From: Halobacterium jilantaiense
Lineage (GTDB): Archaea; Halobacteriota; Halobacteria; Halobacteriales; Halobacteriaceae
Assembly: GCF_900110535.1 (NCBI RefSeq)
Contig: NZ_FOJA01000001.1
Coordinates: forward strand, 558,001 to 622,000
Direction: 5' to 3'
Length of the DNA: 64,000 nt
The notes under the pieces are model-generated. The model did not search any database. It was not told the origin of the DNA and saw only the letters and a list, made by a program, of their open reading frames with translations. Each line of letters opens with the position of its first letter. The first letter of the stretch is position 1. The position numbers and the translations under genes are program-made. Positions 1-9,040 of this stretch are shown here, piece by piece.

Positions 1-468
1 GCCCTCCATGAACTCCGGGAGCGCGAGCAAGCGCAGCGTCGACCCGGTCGGTGCCGTGTCGAAGACGACGCGGTCGTAGGGGTCGCTGTGCCGCATCACG
101 TCGACGAACCGGTCGAACAGCGCCGACTCGTAGGCACCCGGCGTCTGGTGGGCCATCTCCAGTTGCTGGTTGATCTCGTTGACCATCGCCGCCGACACCT
201 GGTCGGAGAGCCGGCGACGGATGTCGTCGAGGTGAGCGGTCACCTCCTCCTCGGGGTCGATTTCGAGGGCGTCCAGATTGTCGATGCCCGCGACGGGCTC
301 CGGTTCGTCGCCGAACTGCTGGTCGAAAACGTCGGAGACGGAGTGTGCGGGGTCGGTGGAGACGACGAGCGTGTCCACATCCTCGTTCGCGCACTTCACG
401 CCGTACGCGCAGGAGACGGTCGTCTTGCCGACGCCGCCCTTCCCGCCGACGAACACGAACGGCTCCAT
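1..468 (-). CDS. ArsA/Get3-family ATPase, truncated by window edge
   Basis: Partial gene: the first 156 residues are visible, and the 3' end lies left of the window. The protein begins MEPFVFVGGKGGVGKTT, a deviant Walker A (GKGGVGKT) typical of the ArsA/Get3/MinD group. It is followed by the STDPAHS switch I motif and FDTAPTG (switch II), both diagnostic of the ArsA/Get3 branch. Such ATPases act in arsenite export or in targeting tail-anchored proteins. No arsB or arsR is visible here, so the arsenic role is unproven. The ATG at 468 places the P-loop right at the N-terminus, as in the family. Confidence 0.88.
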   Translation of the reverse strand, partial: MEPFVFVGGKGGVGKTTVSCAYGVKCANEDVDTLVVSTDPAHSVSDVFDQQFGDEPEPVAGIDNLDALEIDPEEEVTAHLDDIRRRLSDQVSAAMVNEINQQLEMAHQTPGAYESALFDRFVDVMRHSDPYDRVVFDTAPTGSTLRLLALPEFMEG

Positions 469-533
469 CTATCGCGTCACCCGGCTGTCCGCGCAGTGCT
501 CGGTCTCGGCGTGGCTGTCGTGTGGTCCCTGCA

Positions 534-830
534 TCAGAAGTGGTACTGCTGGCCTTTCCGCTCCATGTAGCTGTCGCGGTCCCAGAGCCGTCGCTCCCAG
601 GCCTCGAACTCGTCCTCGATGTACGGGAGCAGCTCGGCGGTGTAGTAGGAGACGGGCGACGGGATGCCGAAGGCGTCCGGGAAGCACGCCAGCAGGAACG
701 CGTCCTCGGCGTCCTCGGCCTCCTTCTCGATTTTCTCGTAGGCCGGGTGGGTAATCATGCCGTGGTAGAGCCCCCGGAGCCACTCTTCGAGGGTCGCCCG
801 GTAGGATTCGATGCGGTCGGCCAGCGTCAT
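534..830 (-). CDS. conserved haloarchaeal small protein, unknown function
   Basis: A 98-residue acidic protein starting MTLADRIESYR and ending in GQQYHF, with no signal peptide or membrane segment. It is rich in charged and aromatic residues (repeated E/Y/W) and is probably largely helical. It lies just upstream of, and on the same strand as, the ArsA-like ATPase with a gap of about 65 nt, so the two may be co-transcribed. The frame can be extended upstream without a stop, but that region overlaps the CobW-type gene on the other strand, so the ATG at 830 is chosen. I do not recognise a named domain. Confidence 0.65.
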   Translation of the reverse strand: MTLADRIESYRATLEEWLRGLYHGMITHPAYEKIEKEAEDAEDAFLLACFPDAFGIPSPVSYYTAELLPYIEDEFEAWERRLWDRDSYMERKGQQYHF

Positions 831-926
831 GGGCGAGGATACGAACCCGTGCGGTAAAAGCTGTCGTCCCACGCAGTGGGGTGCTGGGAGCGGGAGCCTG
901 AAGGAGGGCGGCCCGAATCGGGGGGT

Positions 927-2153
927 ATGAACGAACGCATTCCCGTGACGGTGCTGTCCGGCAGCCTCGGCGCGGGGAAGACGACGCTGCTGAACCACGT
1001 TCTGCGGAACGCGGGCGACCGCGACGTCGCCGTCCTCGTCAACGACATGGGCGACGTGAACGTGGACGCCGAGCTCGTCGCCGAGGGCTCGGAGACGGAC
1101 GTCGCCGGCGGCGTCACGGAGCTGTCGAACGGCTGCATCTGCTGTGAGCTCCAGGACGATCTGGAGTCGGCGGTGGTGCGGCTGGCGACCGAGCGCGAGT
1201 TCGACCACCTCGTCGTCGAGTCCTCGGGCATCTCGGAGCCCGCGCCGGTCGCGCGGCTGTTCACCGCCGAGTCGCGGGCGGCGGCCCGGTACCGAGTGAA
1301 CGCGCTCGTGACGGTCGTGGACGCCCGCCTGCTCGTGGACACCTTCGGCGGCGACGGTACTCCGGAGCGACGCGGCACCGGCGAGGAGGACCGCCCGCTC
1401 TCGGACCTGCTCGTGGAGCAGATCGAAGTCTCGAACGCCGTCCTCCTGAACAAGGCCGACCTCTGCAGCGAGGCGGAGCTCGACCGCGCCGAGGAGCTCG
1501 TCGCCGCGCTCCAGCCGGACGCCGAGACGCGCCGAACGGAGTTCTCGGCGGTCGACCCGGACTGGCTGTTCGACCTCGACAGCTTCGAGGAGACCGGAGT
1601 CGAGGACCTCCCCGGCTGGAAGCGCGCGCTGGCGGAAGGTGACCACGACCACGACGAGGGAGAAGACCACCACGGCCACCGCCACCCGGACGAGGTGTAC
1701 GGCGTGTCGTCGTTCACGTTCCGTCGGCGGCGGCCGTTCCACCCGGAGCGGTTCGCGGCCGTGCTGCGGGACCTCCCGGACGGCGTCGTGCGCTCGAAGG
1801 GGACGACGTGGGTCGCCGGCTCGGAGTTTCGGCAGACGGTCGCGCAGGCCGGCCCGTCGGTGCGCGTGACCGCCCGCGGCCCCTGGATTGCGTCGCTGCC
1901 CGAGGTCCAGCGCGACCTCTACAGGTCGAACCGGCCGAGCCTGAAGTGGGACGACGAGCACGGTGACCGCCGCACGGAGTACGTCGTCATCGGCACGGAC
2001 TTCAACGAGGCCGCGCTCCGGGAGCGACTGGAGGGCGCGCTCGTCACCGACGACGAGTGGGAGAAGGCCGAGGCGCTCCCTACGGAGCCGTTTCCGACGG
2101 AGAACGGCGAGGAAGCGGTCGTCTGCGAGCCGACGCCGGTCGACGCCGAGTGA
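927..2153 (+). CDS. CobW/COG0523-type metal-chaperone GTPase
   Basis: A 408-residue G3E-family P-loop GTPase. It has Walker A GSLGAGKTT near residues 12-20, the family-defining GCICC metal-binding motif near residues 69-73 and an NKAD guanine-specificity motif near 175. A histidine/aspartate-rich linker lies near residues 238-256 (HDHDEGEDHHGHRH), followed by the CobW C-terminal domain. COG0523 proteins insert or buffer Zn, Co or Ni into client enzymes. The His-rich linker fits metal storage or sensing. The client metal cannot be told from sequence, and no cobalamin genes are adjacent. The start ATG 927 follows a gene-free gap and opens directly into the beta-strand before the P-loop. Confidence 0.9.
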   Translation: MNERIPVTVLSGSLGAGKTTLLNHVLRNAGDRDVAVLVNDMGDVNVDAELVAEGSETDVAGGVTELSNGCICCELQDDLESAVVRLATEREFDHLVVESSGISEPAPVARLFTAESRAAARYRVNALVTVVDARLLVDTFGGDGTPERRGTGEEDRPLSDLLVEQIEVSNAVLLNKADLCSEAELDRAEELVAALQPDAETRRTEFSAVDPDWLFDLDSFEETGVEDLPGWKRALAEGDHDHDEGEDHHGHRHPDEVYGVSSFTFRRRRPFHPERFAAVLRDLPDGVVRSKGTTWVAGSEFRQTVAQAGPSVRVTARGPWIASLPEVQRDLYRSNRPSLKWDDEHGDRRTEYVVIGTDFNEAALRERLEGALVTDDEWEKAEALPTEPFPTENGEEAVVCEPTPVDAE

Positions 2154-2164
2154 GCGGCCGTCGG

Positions 2165-2392
2165 TCAGCAGGCGCAGTCGTCGGCGTGGGACCGCTCGAA
2201 GCGCATCGCGTCGCCGCAGTCCGGACACGTCGGCGTGCCGCCGTCGGCGAGCGTCAGTCCCTCGTCGTCGACATCGACGTCGCGGACGCGAACGTCGCAG
2301 TCGTCACACCAGTACGCGCCGTCGGACTGCTCGGCGGCCGCAGCGTCGTCGGTGTCGGGGCCGAGCGACGACACCACGTCAATAATGCCCAT
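2165..2392 (-). CDS. small zinc-ribbon protein
   Basis: A 75-residue protein with two CxxC knuckles, CDDC and CPDC, about 35 residues apart, plus a terminal CAC. This is a typical haloarchaeal zinc-ribbon layout. It is convergent with the CobW-type GTPase, leaving an 11-nt gap. A TATA-like ACTAAGG element lies about 25-30 nt before the ATG at 2392. The function is unknown. Such small zinc-finger proteins are abundant in haloarchaea and often regulatory, but nothing here shows DNA binding. Confidence 0.75.
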   Translation of the reverse strand: MGIIDVVSSLGPDTDDAAAAEQSDGAYWCDDCDVRVRDVDVDDEGLTLADGGTPTCPDCGDAMRFERSHADDCAC

Positions 2393-2431
2393 ACACGTAG
2401 TTGAGTGTCGGGGTCCTTAGTTCTCGCCCCG

Positions 2432-2836
2432 TCAGGTTTCGGCGTCGATGCGGTCGAGCAGCCGGTCGAGTTCGCCGCCGCGCTTCCAAGCCGCCACGCG
2501 GTCCGCGAACGGCACCGGCGACCCGAACGCCACCGAGGAGGCTGCCGTCACGCGCGCCCCCTCGTCCTCGGCCGTCACGCGCAGTCGCGTCGTCATCTCT
2601 TCGAACGGCCCGCCACCGCCGACCTGCTCGTAGCGGTAGCCGTCGTCGAGTTCGACGAACCGCAGGCGGAGTTTCACGCCCGTCCCACCGGCGGTCACGA
2701 CGGTATCGTCGCCGTCCGCGTCCACGTCGAAGACGTCGAAGCTCCCCTCCCAGTCGACGACCGTCGTCGGCGACAGCAGCCGCAGGACTTCGGCGGGCGT
2801 CCCCCGAACCCGTCGCGTCCGTTCCACGTCGCGCAT
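2432..2836 (-). CDS. SRPBCC/START-like domain protein
   Basis: A 134-residue soluble protein with the helix-grip layout: an N-terminal RTRRVRGTPAEV segment, then alternating strands with D-G-Y-R-Y, and a long C-terminal helix ending LDRLLDRIDAET. It resembles the CoxG/polyketide-cyclase-like SRPBCC families, which bind hydrophobic ligands. ATG 2836 gives the usual short N-terminus. A GTG at 2851 would add five residues. The ligand is unknown. Confidence 0.72.
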   Translation of the reverse strand: MRDVERTRRVRGTPAEVLRLLSPTTVVDWEGSFDVFDVDADGDDTVVTAGGTGVKLRLRFVELDDGYRYEQVGGGGPFEEMTTRLRVTAEDEGARVTAASSVAFGSPVPFADRVAAWKRGGELDRLLDRIDAET

Positions 2837-2918
2837 ACCGGACGATGCCACCCTGGGGCCTTAGCGTCTGGCACCGGGACCGCCAAGAGCTAAGTGCCGG
2901 TCCCACTCGCTTGCCCAC

Positions 2919-3134
2919 ATGGACGACACCGACCCGGACGGCTTCGGGGCCGGCGCGGAACAGTCGAAGGGCGACCCGCGCGTCGTGCTCGCGCTGAACG
3001 TCGTGCTCTCGACCCTGTTCGCGGTCACCATCGCGTGGGGGATGGGGTTCGTCGGCTTCCTGGAGTTCAACCTCGTGAACACGGCGACCATCGCCATCCT
3101 CCTGTTCGCCGTCGCGTACGCCGTCAGCAAGTAG
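2919..3134 (+). CDS. small two-helix membrane protein
   Basis: A 71-residue protein. After an acidic, soluble N-terminus of about 20 residues come two hydrophobic segments, roughly residues 24-44 and 49-68, ending in SK. The reading frame is short but has clear haloarchaeal codon bias, and a GCTAAG TATA-like element lies about 27 nt upstream of ATG 2919, consistent with a leaderless transcript. It is divergent from the SRPBCC gene. No known function. Confidence 0.7.
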   Translation: MDDTDPDGFGAGAEQSKGDPRVVLALNVVLSTLFAVTIAWGMGFVGFLEFNLVNTATIAILLFAVAYAVSK

Positions 3135-3194
3135 TGGGCTCGGAGTGCCGGAGCCGGTACACTGTAGGGAGTCGCTGCGGAATCCAGACCCGAC

Positions 3195-4124
3195 ATGACA
3201 CGCACCCTCGGCATCCACGACTCCGTCGGGGCGGTGTTCCCGCCCGCGGTACTCGCCGCCGAACTCGACGGCCCCGACGCGGTCGACGTCTCGATTGTCG
3301 GCACCGGCGACCTCGATGGTCTCGACGCGCTCGTGACGTTCGCCCACGACGACGCCTTCCTCGAAGCGGACCTCCGGTGGGTTCACTCCGTACAGGCGGG
3401 CGTGGACAAGTTCCCGCTCGGCGAGTACGAGGCCCGCGGCATCACCGTCACCAACAGCACGGGACTGCACGGCGCGTCGGTCGGCGAGACCGTCGCGGGC
3501 TACATGCTCTCGTTCGCGCGCCGCCTCCACGAGTACCGGTCGAACCAGGAGCGCTCCGAGTGGGCGTGGGCGGACCGCGAGGACTCGTTCACCGTCGACG
3601 GCTCCTCGGTGTCGGTCGTCGGCCTCGGCACGCTCGGCAAGGGCATCGCCGCGCGCGCCGACGCCCTCGGCATGGACGTCACAGGGGTCAAGCGCACGCC
3701 CACGCCGGTCGACCACGTCGACCGCGTCCACCCGACCGGCGAACTCCACGAGGCCATCGCGGACGCGAAGTTTGTCGCGCTCGCCGTCCCGCTCACCGAC
3801 GACACGGAGAGCATGGTCGGGGACGCGGAGTTCGCCGCGATGCGCGACGACGCGGTCCTCCTGAACGTCGCCCGCGGGCCGGTCGTCGACCAGAGCGCGC
3901 TCGTCGACGCGCTCCGGAACGACGAACTCGCCGGCGCTGCCCTCGACGTCTTCGAGACGGAGCCGCTGCCCGAGGACTCGCCGCTGTGGGACTTCGACGA
4001 CGTGATTGTCACGCCGCACGCGGCCGCAGCGACCCGTGACTACCCCGAGAACATCGCCGCGCTCGTCACCGAGAACGCCCGTCGGCTGGCGGCCGGCGAG
4101 CGCCTCGGAAACACCGTGGTGTAG
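3195..4124 (+). CDS. D-2-hydroxyacid dehydrogenase (NAD(P)-dependent)
   Basis: A 309-residue dehydrogenase that reduces a 2-keto acid to the D-2-hydroxy acid. It shows the family's order of elements: an N-terminal substrate domain with VHSVQAGVD; a Rossmann fold with VVGLGTLGKG near residues 139-148; NVARGP with the substrate-binding Arg near 235; FETEPLP with the catalytic Glu; and TPHAA with the catalytic His near 276. Its length is normal for the family. A basic VKRTP follows the Rossmann motif where NADP-preferring enzymes often carry positive charge, so NADPH use is possible. The physiological substrate is unknown. Confidence 0.9.
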   Translation: MTRTLGIHDSVGAVFPPAVLAAELDGPDAVDVSIVGTGDLDGLDALVTFAHDDAFLEADLRWVHSVQAGVDKFPLGEYEARGITVTNSTGLHGASVGETVAGYMLSFARRLHEYRSNQERSEWAWADREDSFTVDGSSVSVVGLGTLGKGIAARADALGMDVTGVKRTPTPVDHVDRVHPTGELHEAIADAKFVALAVPLTDDTESMVGDAEFAAMRDDAVLLNVARGPVVDQSALVDALRNDELAGAALDVFETEPLPEDSPLWDFDDVIVTPHAAAATRDYPENIAALVTENARRLAAGERLGNTVV

Positions 4125-4160
4125 GAGCGTCCCCGCCGGCCCCGACGCCGTGGCCGGGCA

Positions 4161-4170
4161 GTTTTTAAGT
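4161..4170 (+). promoter_or_regulatory. TATA box for pilB-pilC-trm9-like operon
   Basis: GTTTTTAAGT, centred about 34 nt before the ATG at 4200, in an otherwise GC-rich gap. The spacing fits an archaeal TATA element with a leaderless or nearly leaderless transcript. Confidence 0.55.
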
Positions 4171-4199
4171 TCACGCGAGCGAAGAAGTCAGTAGAACCG

Positions 4200-5849
4200 A
4201 TGGCCGAGGACTTCCTCGCGGGACTCGACGACGGCCTCGACGGACTCCGACAGCGCGCCCGCCGCGTCGTCGAAGTGCTCCAGGGCTCCGCAGTGGACGT
4301 CCCCGAGTACGACCCGCAGGCCCACGGCTCGCTCGTCTCCTTCGACGGGCTCGACGGCTTCGAGGAGGTCGACCGCTACTGGGTGAACGCGCCCTACGCC
4401 TTCGTCTTCATCGGCTTCGACGACGAGAACGACGAACACCGATACCAGGTCGTCGAACCGCACCTCGACGATTTCGAGCAGGACCTCCTGGACACGCTCT
4501 ACGACGACATCCGGGACACCCTCATCTACGACGCCACGTACGACCCGGACGACCGGGAGGCCGTCCTCAAGGCCCAGATGCAGCGGCTGCTCTCCGAGTA
4601 CGCCGTCGACATCGACCCGAACGCGTTCTACCGGCTGTTCTACTACCTCCACCGCGCCTTCGAGGGGTTCGAGAAGCTCGACCCCCTGATGCAGGACCCC
4701 CACATCGAGGACATCTCCTGCGACGGCTACGAACTCCCGCTGTTCGTCTACCACACCGAGTACACGGACATCGAGACGAACGTCAGCTACGGCAAACAGG
4801 AACTCGACAGCTTCGTCGTGCGCCTCGCACAGCAGTCCGGCCGCCACATCTCCATCGGCGACCCCGTCACGGAGACGACGCTGCCGGACGGCTCGCGGGC
4901 CGAACTCGCACTCGGCGACGAAGTCACTCCCCGCGGGTCGGCGTTCACCATCCGGAAGTACAGCGAGGAGCCGTTCACGCCCGCGACGCTCGTCGACTAC
5001 AACACGTTCGACCTCGACCAGATGGCGTACCTCTGGCTCGCCATCGAGTCCAACAAGAGCCTCATCTTCGCGGGCGGCACCGCCTCCGGGAAGACCACGT
5101 CGATGAACGCCGTCTCCATGTTCGTGCCGCCGCGCTCGAAGGTCCTCACCATCGAGGACACCCGCGAGCTCGCGCTCTACCACGACAACTGGCTGTCCTC
5201 GGTCACCCGCGAATCGGGGGGTGGCGGCGACGACATCACGATGTACGACCTGCTGCGGTCCGCGCTCCGCCACCGCCCCGAGTACATCGTCGTCGGCGAG
5301 GTGCGCGGCGAGGAAGCGATGACGCTGTTCCAGGCGATGAACACCGGCCACACGACGTACTCCACGATGCACGCCGACAGCGTGCAGACGGTCATCAACC
5401 GCCTCGAGAACGACCCCATCAACGTCCCCCGGGCGATGATTCAGAGCCTCGACATCCTCTGCGTGCAGACGCTCACGCACGTCGGCGACGAGCGCGTCCG
5501 CCGGAACCGCGTCATCGCCGAAATCGAGGGCATCGACCAGCGCACCGGCGACCTCGACTACTCCACGGCCTTCGAGTGGAACGCCACGAGCGACAGTTTC
5601 GACCAGCGCGACTCGAACGTCCTGGACGAGATTCAGGAGGAACGCGGCTGGTCCCGCAGCGAACTCCTCCGCGAACTCCAGAACCGCAAGGCGGTCCTCC
5701 AGTACCTCGTCGAACAGGACGTCACCGACTACCGGCGGTTCACCGCGCTCGTCAACGAGTACTACGCCCAGCCCGAGCGCGTCGTCGACCGCGTCACGGA
5801 GGCGCTCGACGCCGAGGTCACCGTCGACGCGCCGGGCGTCACTGACTGA
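4200..5849 (+). CDS. pilB: type IV pilus/archaellum-type secretion ATPase (PilB-like)
   Basis: A 549-residue GspE/VirB11-superfamily ATPase. It has an N-terminal domain with a WVNAPYAF motif seen in haloarchaeal PilB/FlaI relatives, Walker A GGTASGKTT near residues 292-300, a conserved IEDTRE Asp box, Walker B-region VVGEVRGEEA near 363-372, and the HADS His box. It powers assembly of pilin-like filaments from the cytoplasmic face, working with the polytopic membrane protein encoded 1 nt downstream. No pilin gene lies next to it, so this machine probably uses subunits encoded elsewhere, perhaps the cluster at 17-23 kb. Confidence 0.92.
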   Translation: MAEDFLAGLDDGLDGLRQRARRVVEVLQGSAVDVPEYDPQAHGSLVSFDGLDGFEEVDRYWVNAPYAFVFIGFDDENDEHRYQVVEPHLDDFEQDLLDTLYDDIRDTLIYDATYDPDDREAVLKAQMQRLLSEYAVDIDPNAFYRLFYYLHRAFEGFEKLDPLMQDPHIEDISCDGYELPLFVYHTEYTDIETNVSYGKQELDSFVVRLAQQSGRHISIGDPVTETTLPDGSRAELALGDEVTPRGSAFTIRKYSEEPFTPATLVDYNTFDLDQMAYLWLAIESNKSLIFAGGTASGKTTSMNAVSMFVPPRSKVLTIEDTRELALYHDNWLSSVTRESGGGGDDITMYDLLRSALRHRPEYIVVGEVRGEEAMTLFQAMNTGHTTYSTMHADSVQTVINRLENDPINVPRAMIQSLDILCVQTLTHVGDERVRRNRVIAEIEGIDQRTGDLDYSTAFEWNATSDSFDQRDSNVLDEIQEERGWSRSELLRELQNRKAVLQYLVEQDVTDYRRFTALVNEYYAQPERVVDRVTEALDAEVTVDAPGVTD

Positions 5850-5850
5850 G

Positions 5851-7947
5851 ATGGTGCTGGTCTACCTGCCGCTGGCGGCCGTCTTCGCGGTCCTCCTCGT
5901 CGTGACGCTCGCGACCGTCGTCGCACCCATCGACCGGGCGCTCTCGCGGGCCGCCATCGCTATCTTCGGGCGGTTCGCGCGCGAGCGCCAGACCGCGAAC
6001 CCCGACCAGCTCGCGGCGCTCCGCGGTGCCCACGTGCCACAGACGTACCAGCTGTACGCCGCCCGCACCTACCTCTTCTCCTCGGTCGCCGCGCTCACCG
6101 CGAGCCTGCTCGGCGTCTACCTCGTCGCCGGCATCCTGGTCTTCCTCGGGAACGCCGGCGAGAGCCTCCGCAGCCAGTTCCCGGCCGCCGTTCAGGGCCT
6201 GTTCGTCGAGAGCGTCGCGGCCTTCTCCGTCGGCGAGCTGTTCGTCGTCTTCCTCGCGTCGGGGGCCACGCTCGGCGTCGTCGCGGCCTACGCCGCCTAC
6301 AAGGTCCGGTGGCTGCTCCCCAGCTACGAGGCCGGCGAGCGCGCGCGCCGCATCGACGCCTCCATGGAGCGCACGGTCGCGTTCATGTACGCGCTCTCCC
6401 GGAGCGGCATGACGCTCTCGGACGTCCTCCGCATCCTCGCACGCAACCAGGCGGTGTACGGCGACGCCGCCCGGGAGATGGCCGTCGCCGTCAAAGACGT
6501 CGACCTCTACGGCGCGGACGTCATCGAGTCGCTCCAGCGGCTCTCCGAACGCACCCCGAGCGACGACCTCTCGGAGTTCACAGAGAACCTCGGCAGCGTC
6601 CTGCAGTCCGGCCGCGACCTCCCGAGCTTCCTCAAACAGGAGTACGACTACTACTCGGAGGAGGCCGAAGCGAACCAGGAGCAGTTCCTCGAACTGCTCG
6701 CGACGCTCGCGGAAGCCTACGTCACCGTGCTCGTCGCCGGCCCCCTGTTCCTCATCACCATCCTCGTCGTCATCGGGCTCACCATCGGCGGCACCCTCGA
6801 CTTCCTCCAGCTCACGGCGTTCTTCCTCATCCCAGCGGCGACCGTCGCGTTCGTCGTCTACCTGGACTCCATCACCGACGCCGCGACCGGCGGCACCAGC
6901 GAAGAGGACGGAAACACTGACGAGGGGCTGCGGTTCCAGTCTATCCCCTCGCCCGTCGCGGCCACCGACGGCGGCGTCGGTTCGACCGACACGCGGACCG
7001 CGAACCGCGAACGGTTCGCCGTCCACGAGCGCCTCCGACCGATCCTCTACCGACTCCGGAACCCCACGACTGTGGTTCTCGAGAACCCGACGGTGCTGTT
7101 CTGGGCGACAGTTCCGATAGCCGTGCTCTACCTCGGCGTCCAGTGGTGGGGGCCGCTGACCGCGGGCGTCCTCGAGGCGACCGCGTACGACGACGCGCTC
7201 GTCCACGCCACCCTGTTCGTCCTCGGGTCGTTCTCGCTCGCGTACGAGATATCGCGACGCCGCCGGAAAGCCGTCGAAGCCGGCGTCCCGGACTTCCTCG
7301 ACCGGTTCGCGTCGACGAACGAGGCGGGCATGGCGGCCGTCGAGAGCTTCGGCCGCACCGTCGAGGGCGAACTCGGCGCGCTCACCCAGGAACTCGAACG
7401 CACCTGGGCCGACGTCCAGTGGGGTGCCCGCATGGAGAACGCCTTCGAGCGGTTCCGCGACCGCGTCGACACGCCGGCAATCTCCCGCGTCGTGACGCTG
7501 ACGACGAACGCGATGTCGGCGAGCGGCGACCTCGGGCCGGTGCTCCGCATCGCCGCGGACGAAGCGAAGGCGACCCGCCGGCTGGAGCGCGACCGCCGGA
7601 ACGAACTGCTGACGTACCTCGTCGTCATCTACATCGCGTTCTTCGTGTTCATCGCCATCGTCGGCGCGCTGGACGTCATCTTCATCCCGAACATCCCGAC
7701 GCAGTCGGCTGCGCCGGCCGTCGACGCCGGCAACGCGGTCGACACCGGACCGTTCTCGCAGGCCGGCCAGCTCACCGAGGCGAAGAAGGAGGCCTACAGC
7801 ACGGTGTTCTTCCACACCGGGCTCGTGCAGGCGGTCTGCTCGGGGCTGGTCGCCGGGCAGATGGGTGAAGGGACGGTGAAGTCGGGCGCGAAGCACGCGA
7901 CCGTAATGCTGGCAATCGCGTACGGCGTCTTCCTGCTCATCGGATGA
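5851..7947 (+). CDS. pilC: type IV pilus membrane platform protein (PilC/TadC-like)
   Basis: A 698-residue integral membrane protein starting one nucleotide after the pilB stop. It has two tandem T2SSF-type cytoplasmic modules (near residues 175-285, with FMYALSRSGMTL, and near 480-590, with NEAGMAAVESFG), each flanked by hydrophobic helices, plus N-terminal and C-terminal helical pairs. The doubled architecture is normal for archaeal PilC/FlaJ-like proteins. It anchors the ATPase and extracts pilins from the membrane. The last 4 nt overlap the start of the methyltransferase gene. Confidence 0.9.
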   Translation: MVLVYLPLAAVFAVLLVVTLATVVAPIDRALSRAAIAIFGRFARERQTANPDQLAALRGAHVPQTYQLYAARTYLFSSVAALTASLLGVYLVAGILVFLGNAGESLRSQFPAAVQGLFVESVAAFSVGELFVVFLASGATLGVVAAYAAYKVRWLLPSYEAGERARRIDASMERTVAFMYALSRSGMTLSDVLRILARNQAVYGDAAREMAVAVKDVDLYGADVIESLQRLSERTPSDDLSEFTENLGSVLQSGRDLPSFLKQEYDYYSEEAEANQEQFLELLATLAEAYVTVLVAGPLFLITILVVIGLTIGGTLDFLQLTAFFLIPAATVAFVVYLDSITDAATGGTSEEDGNTDEGLRFQSIPSPVAATDGGVGSTDTRTANRERFAVHERLRPILYRLRNPTTVVLENPTVLFWATVPIAVLYLGVQWWGPLTAGVLEATAYDDALVHATLFVLGSFSLAYEISRRRRKAVEAGVPDFLDRFASTNEAGMAAVESFGRTVEGELGALTQELERTWADVQWGARMENAFERFRDRVDTPAISRVVTLTTNAMSASGDLGPVLRIAADEAKATRRLERDRRNELLTYLVVIYIAFFVFIAIVGALDVIFIPNIPTQSAAPAVDAGNAVDTGPFSQAGQLTEAKKEAYSTVFFHTGLVQAVCSGLVAGQMGEGTVKSGAKHATVMLAIAYGVFLLIG

Positions 7948-8567
7948 CTGACGTTCACCACACGTACGACCGCATCGCCGGCCACTTCGCGCAGACTCGC
8001 GAGTACCCGTGGCCCGAGGTGGAGTCGTTCCTCGACGGCAGGACGGCCGAGGTCGCCCTGGATTTGGGCTGCGGGAACGGCCGGCACGCCGAACTGCTCG
8101 CGGAGCGCGCCGACCGCGTGCTCGGCGTCGACGCCAGCACGGGCCTCCTGCAGGAGGCAAGCGAGCGCGCCAGCGACCGCGAGTTCGCGGTCGACCTGGT
8201 CGCCGGCGACGCCGCCCGGGTGCCGCTGCGGGCCGACTCCGTCGGGCTCGCCGTCTACGTCGCGACGCTGCACCACCTCCCGGACCGACGGGCGCGCGTC
8301 GCGAGCCTCGACGAACTGGCTCGCGTCCTGCGCGCTGACGGGGCCGCCGTCGTCTCCGTCTGGAGCACGGAACACGACCGGTTCGACCAGAACGAGGGAT
8401 TCGACACGACTGTGGACTGGACGCTACCGGGCGGCGAGACGGTCCCCCGGTTCTACCACGTCTACGACCCCGCCGAGTTCGACGCCGACCTCGCGGCCAG
8501 CGGACTCTCGGTGGTGGCGTCGTTCGTCTCCAGCGGCAACTGTTACGCCGTCGTCACGCCGGAGTAG
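7944..8567 (+). CDS. Trm9/ALKBH8-like tRNA wobble-uridine methyltransferase
   Basis: A 207-residue class I SAM methyltransferase. The N-terminal YDRIAGHFAQTR..PWP signature closely matches eukaryotic Trm9/ALKBH8. SAM-binding motif I is DLGCGNGRH near residues 40-48. Further similarity includes LHHLPDRRAR, VSVWS and the C-terminal FYHVYDPAEFDADL with the family's FYH-Y element. Known Trm9 proteins finish the 5-carboxymethyl ester on U34 of tRNA-Arg and tRNA-Gly. The start ATG overlaps the pilC stop (ATGA), so translation is probably coupled. A tRNA-Gly(UCC) gene follows 166 nt downstream. Substrate assignment is an inference from similarity. Confidence 0.8.
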   Translation: MTDVHHTYDRIAGHFAQTREYPWPEVESFLDGRTAEVALDLGCGNGRHAELLAERADRVLGVDASTGLLQEASERASDREFAVDLVAGDAARVPLRADSVGLAVYVATLHHLPDRRARVASLDELARVLRADGAAVVSVWSTEHDRFDQNEGFDTTVDWTLPGGETVPRFYHVYDPAEFDADLAASGLSVVASFVSSGNCYAVVTPE

Positions 8568-8733
8568 GGCGAACAGGCGGACGCACTCGCTGTCGTCGCG
8601 CGGCGCGTCCGCCGGGTTCGCTCGGCCGCGCGACGGCGACAGTCAGACCACGCCGGGCGCGGTCCCGGCATCGGGTTTGAATCCTCGCCCGAAGGGAAAC
8701 GCCCATAAACGACGGCGGGGAACGTGGAAGTGA

Positions 8734-8804
<71 letters not shown>

Positions 8805-8858
8805 CTAATTCTACACTTAGATTCCCTCTAGTGGCAATTTTAGGATTCGTATGTAGGA

Positions 8859-8867
8859 TATTTATAC
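8859..8867 (+). promoter_or_regulatory. TATA box upstream of transducer gene
   Basis: TATTTATAC in AT-rich DNA. It is the best promoter-like element in the gap, but it lies about 265 nt from the chosen transducer start, implying a long leader. Confidence 0.45.
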
Positions 8868-9040
8868 ACGAAAATAAGCGTGGTTCCACTGAGAACGACT
8901 CTCGTTGTTAGAATTACCAATTTTATTATGTTCTTGGGGATGGTGTACGCGAACGATGCTCGAGGACGAGGCGGAGGCCGACTAGTCGGGCGTCTGAGTG
9001 GCGGGGCTCTTGGTTCGGTGAGCCGGAACGAACCGCGGGT

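Noticed and set aside
534-2228. 564-codon open frame on the minus strand covering the CobW-type gene
   Set aside because: It is a GC-driven shadow rich in Arg, Val and Leu. Only its last 98 codons (534-830) look like a real protein.
5839-8160. 773-codon frame opposite pilC
   Set aside because: Antisense to a clear two-module T2SSF protein; Arg/Asp/Glu-rich and without protein-like features.
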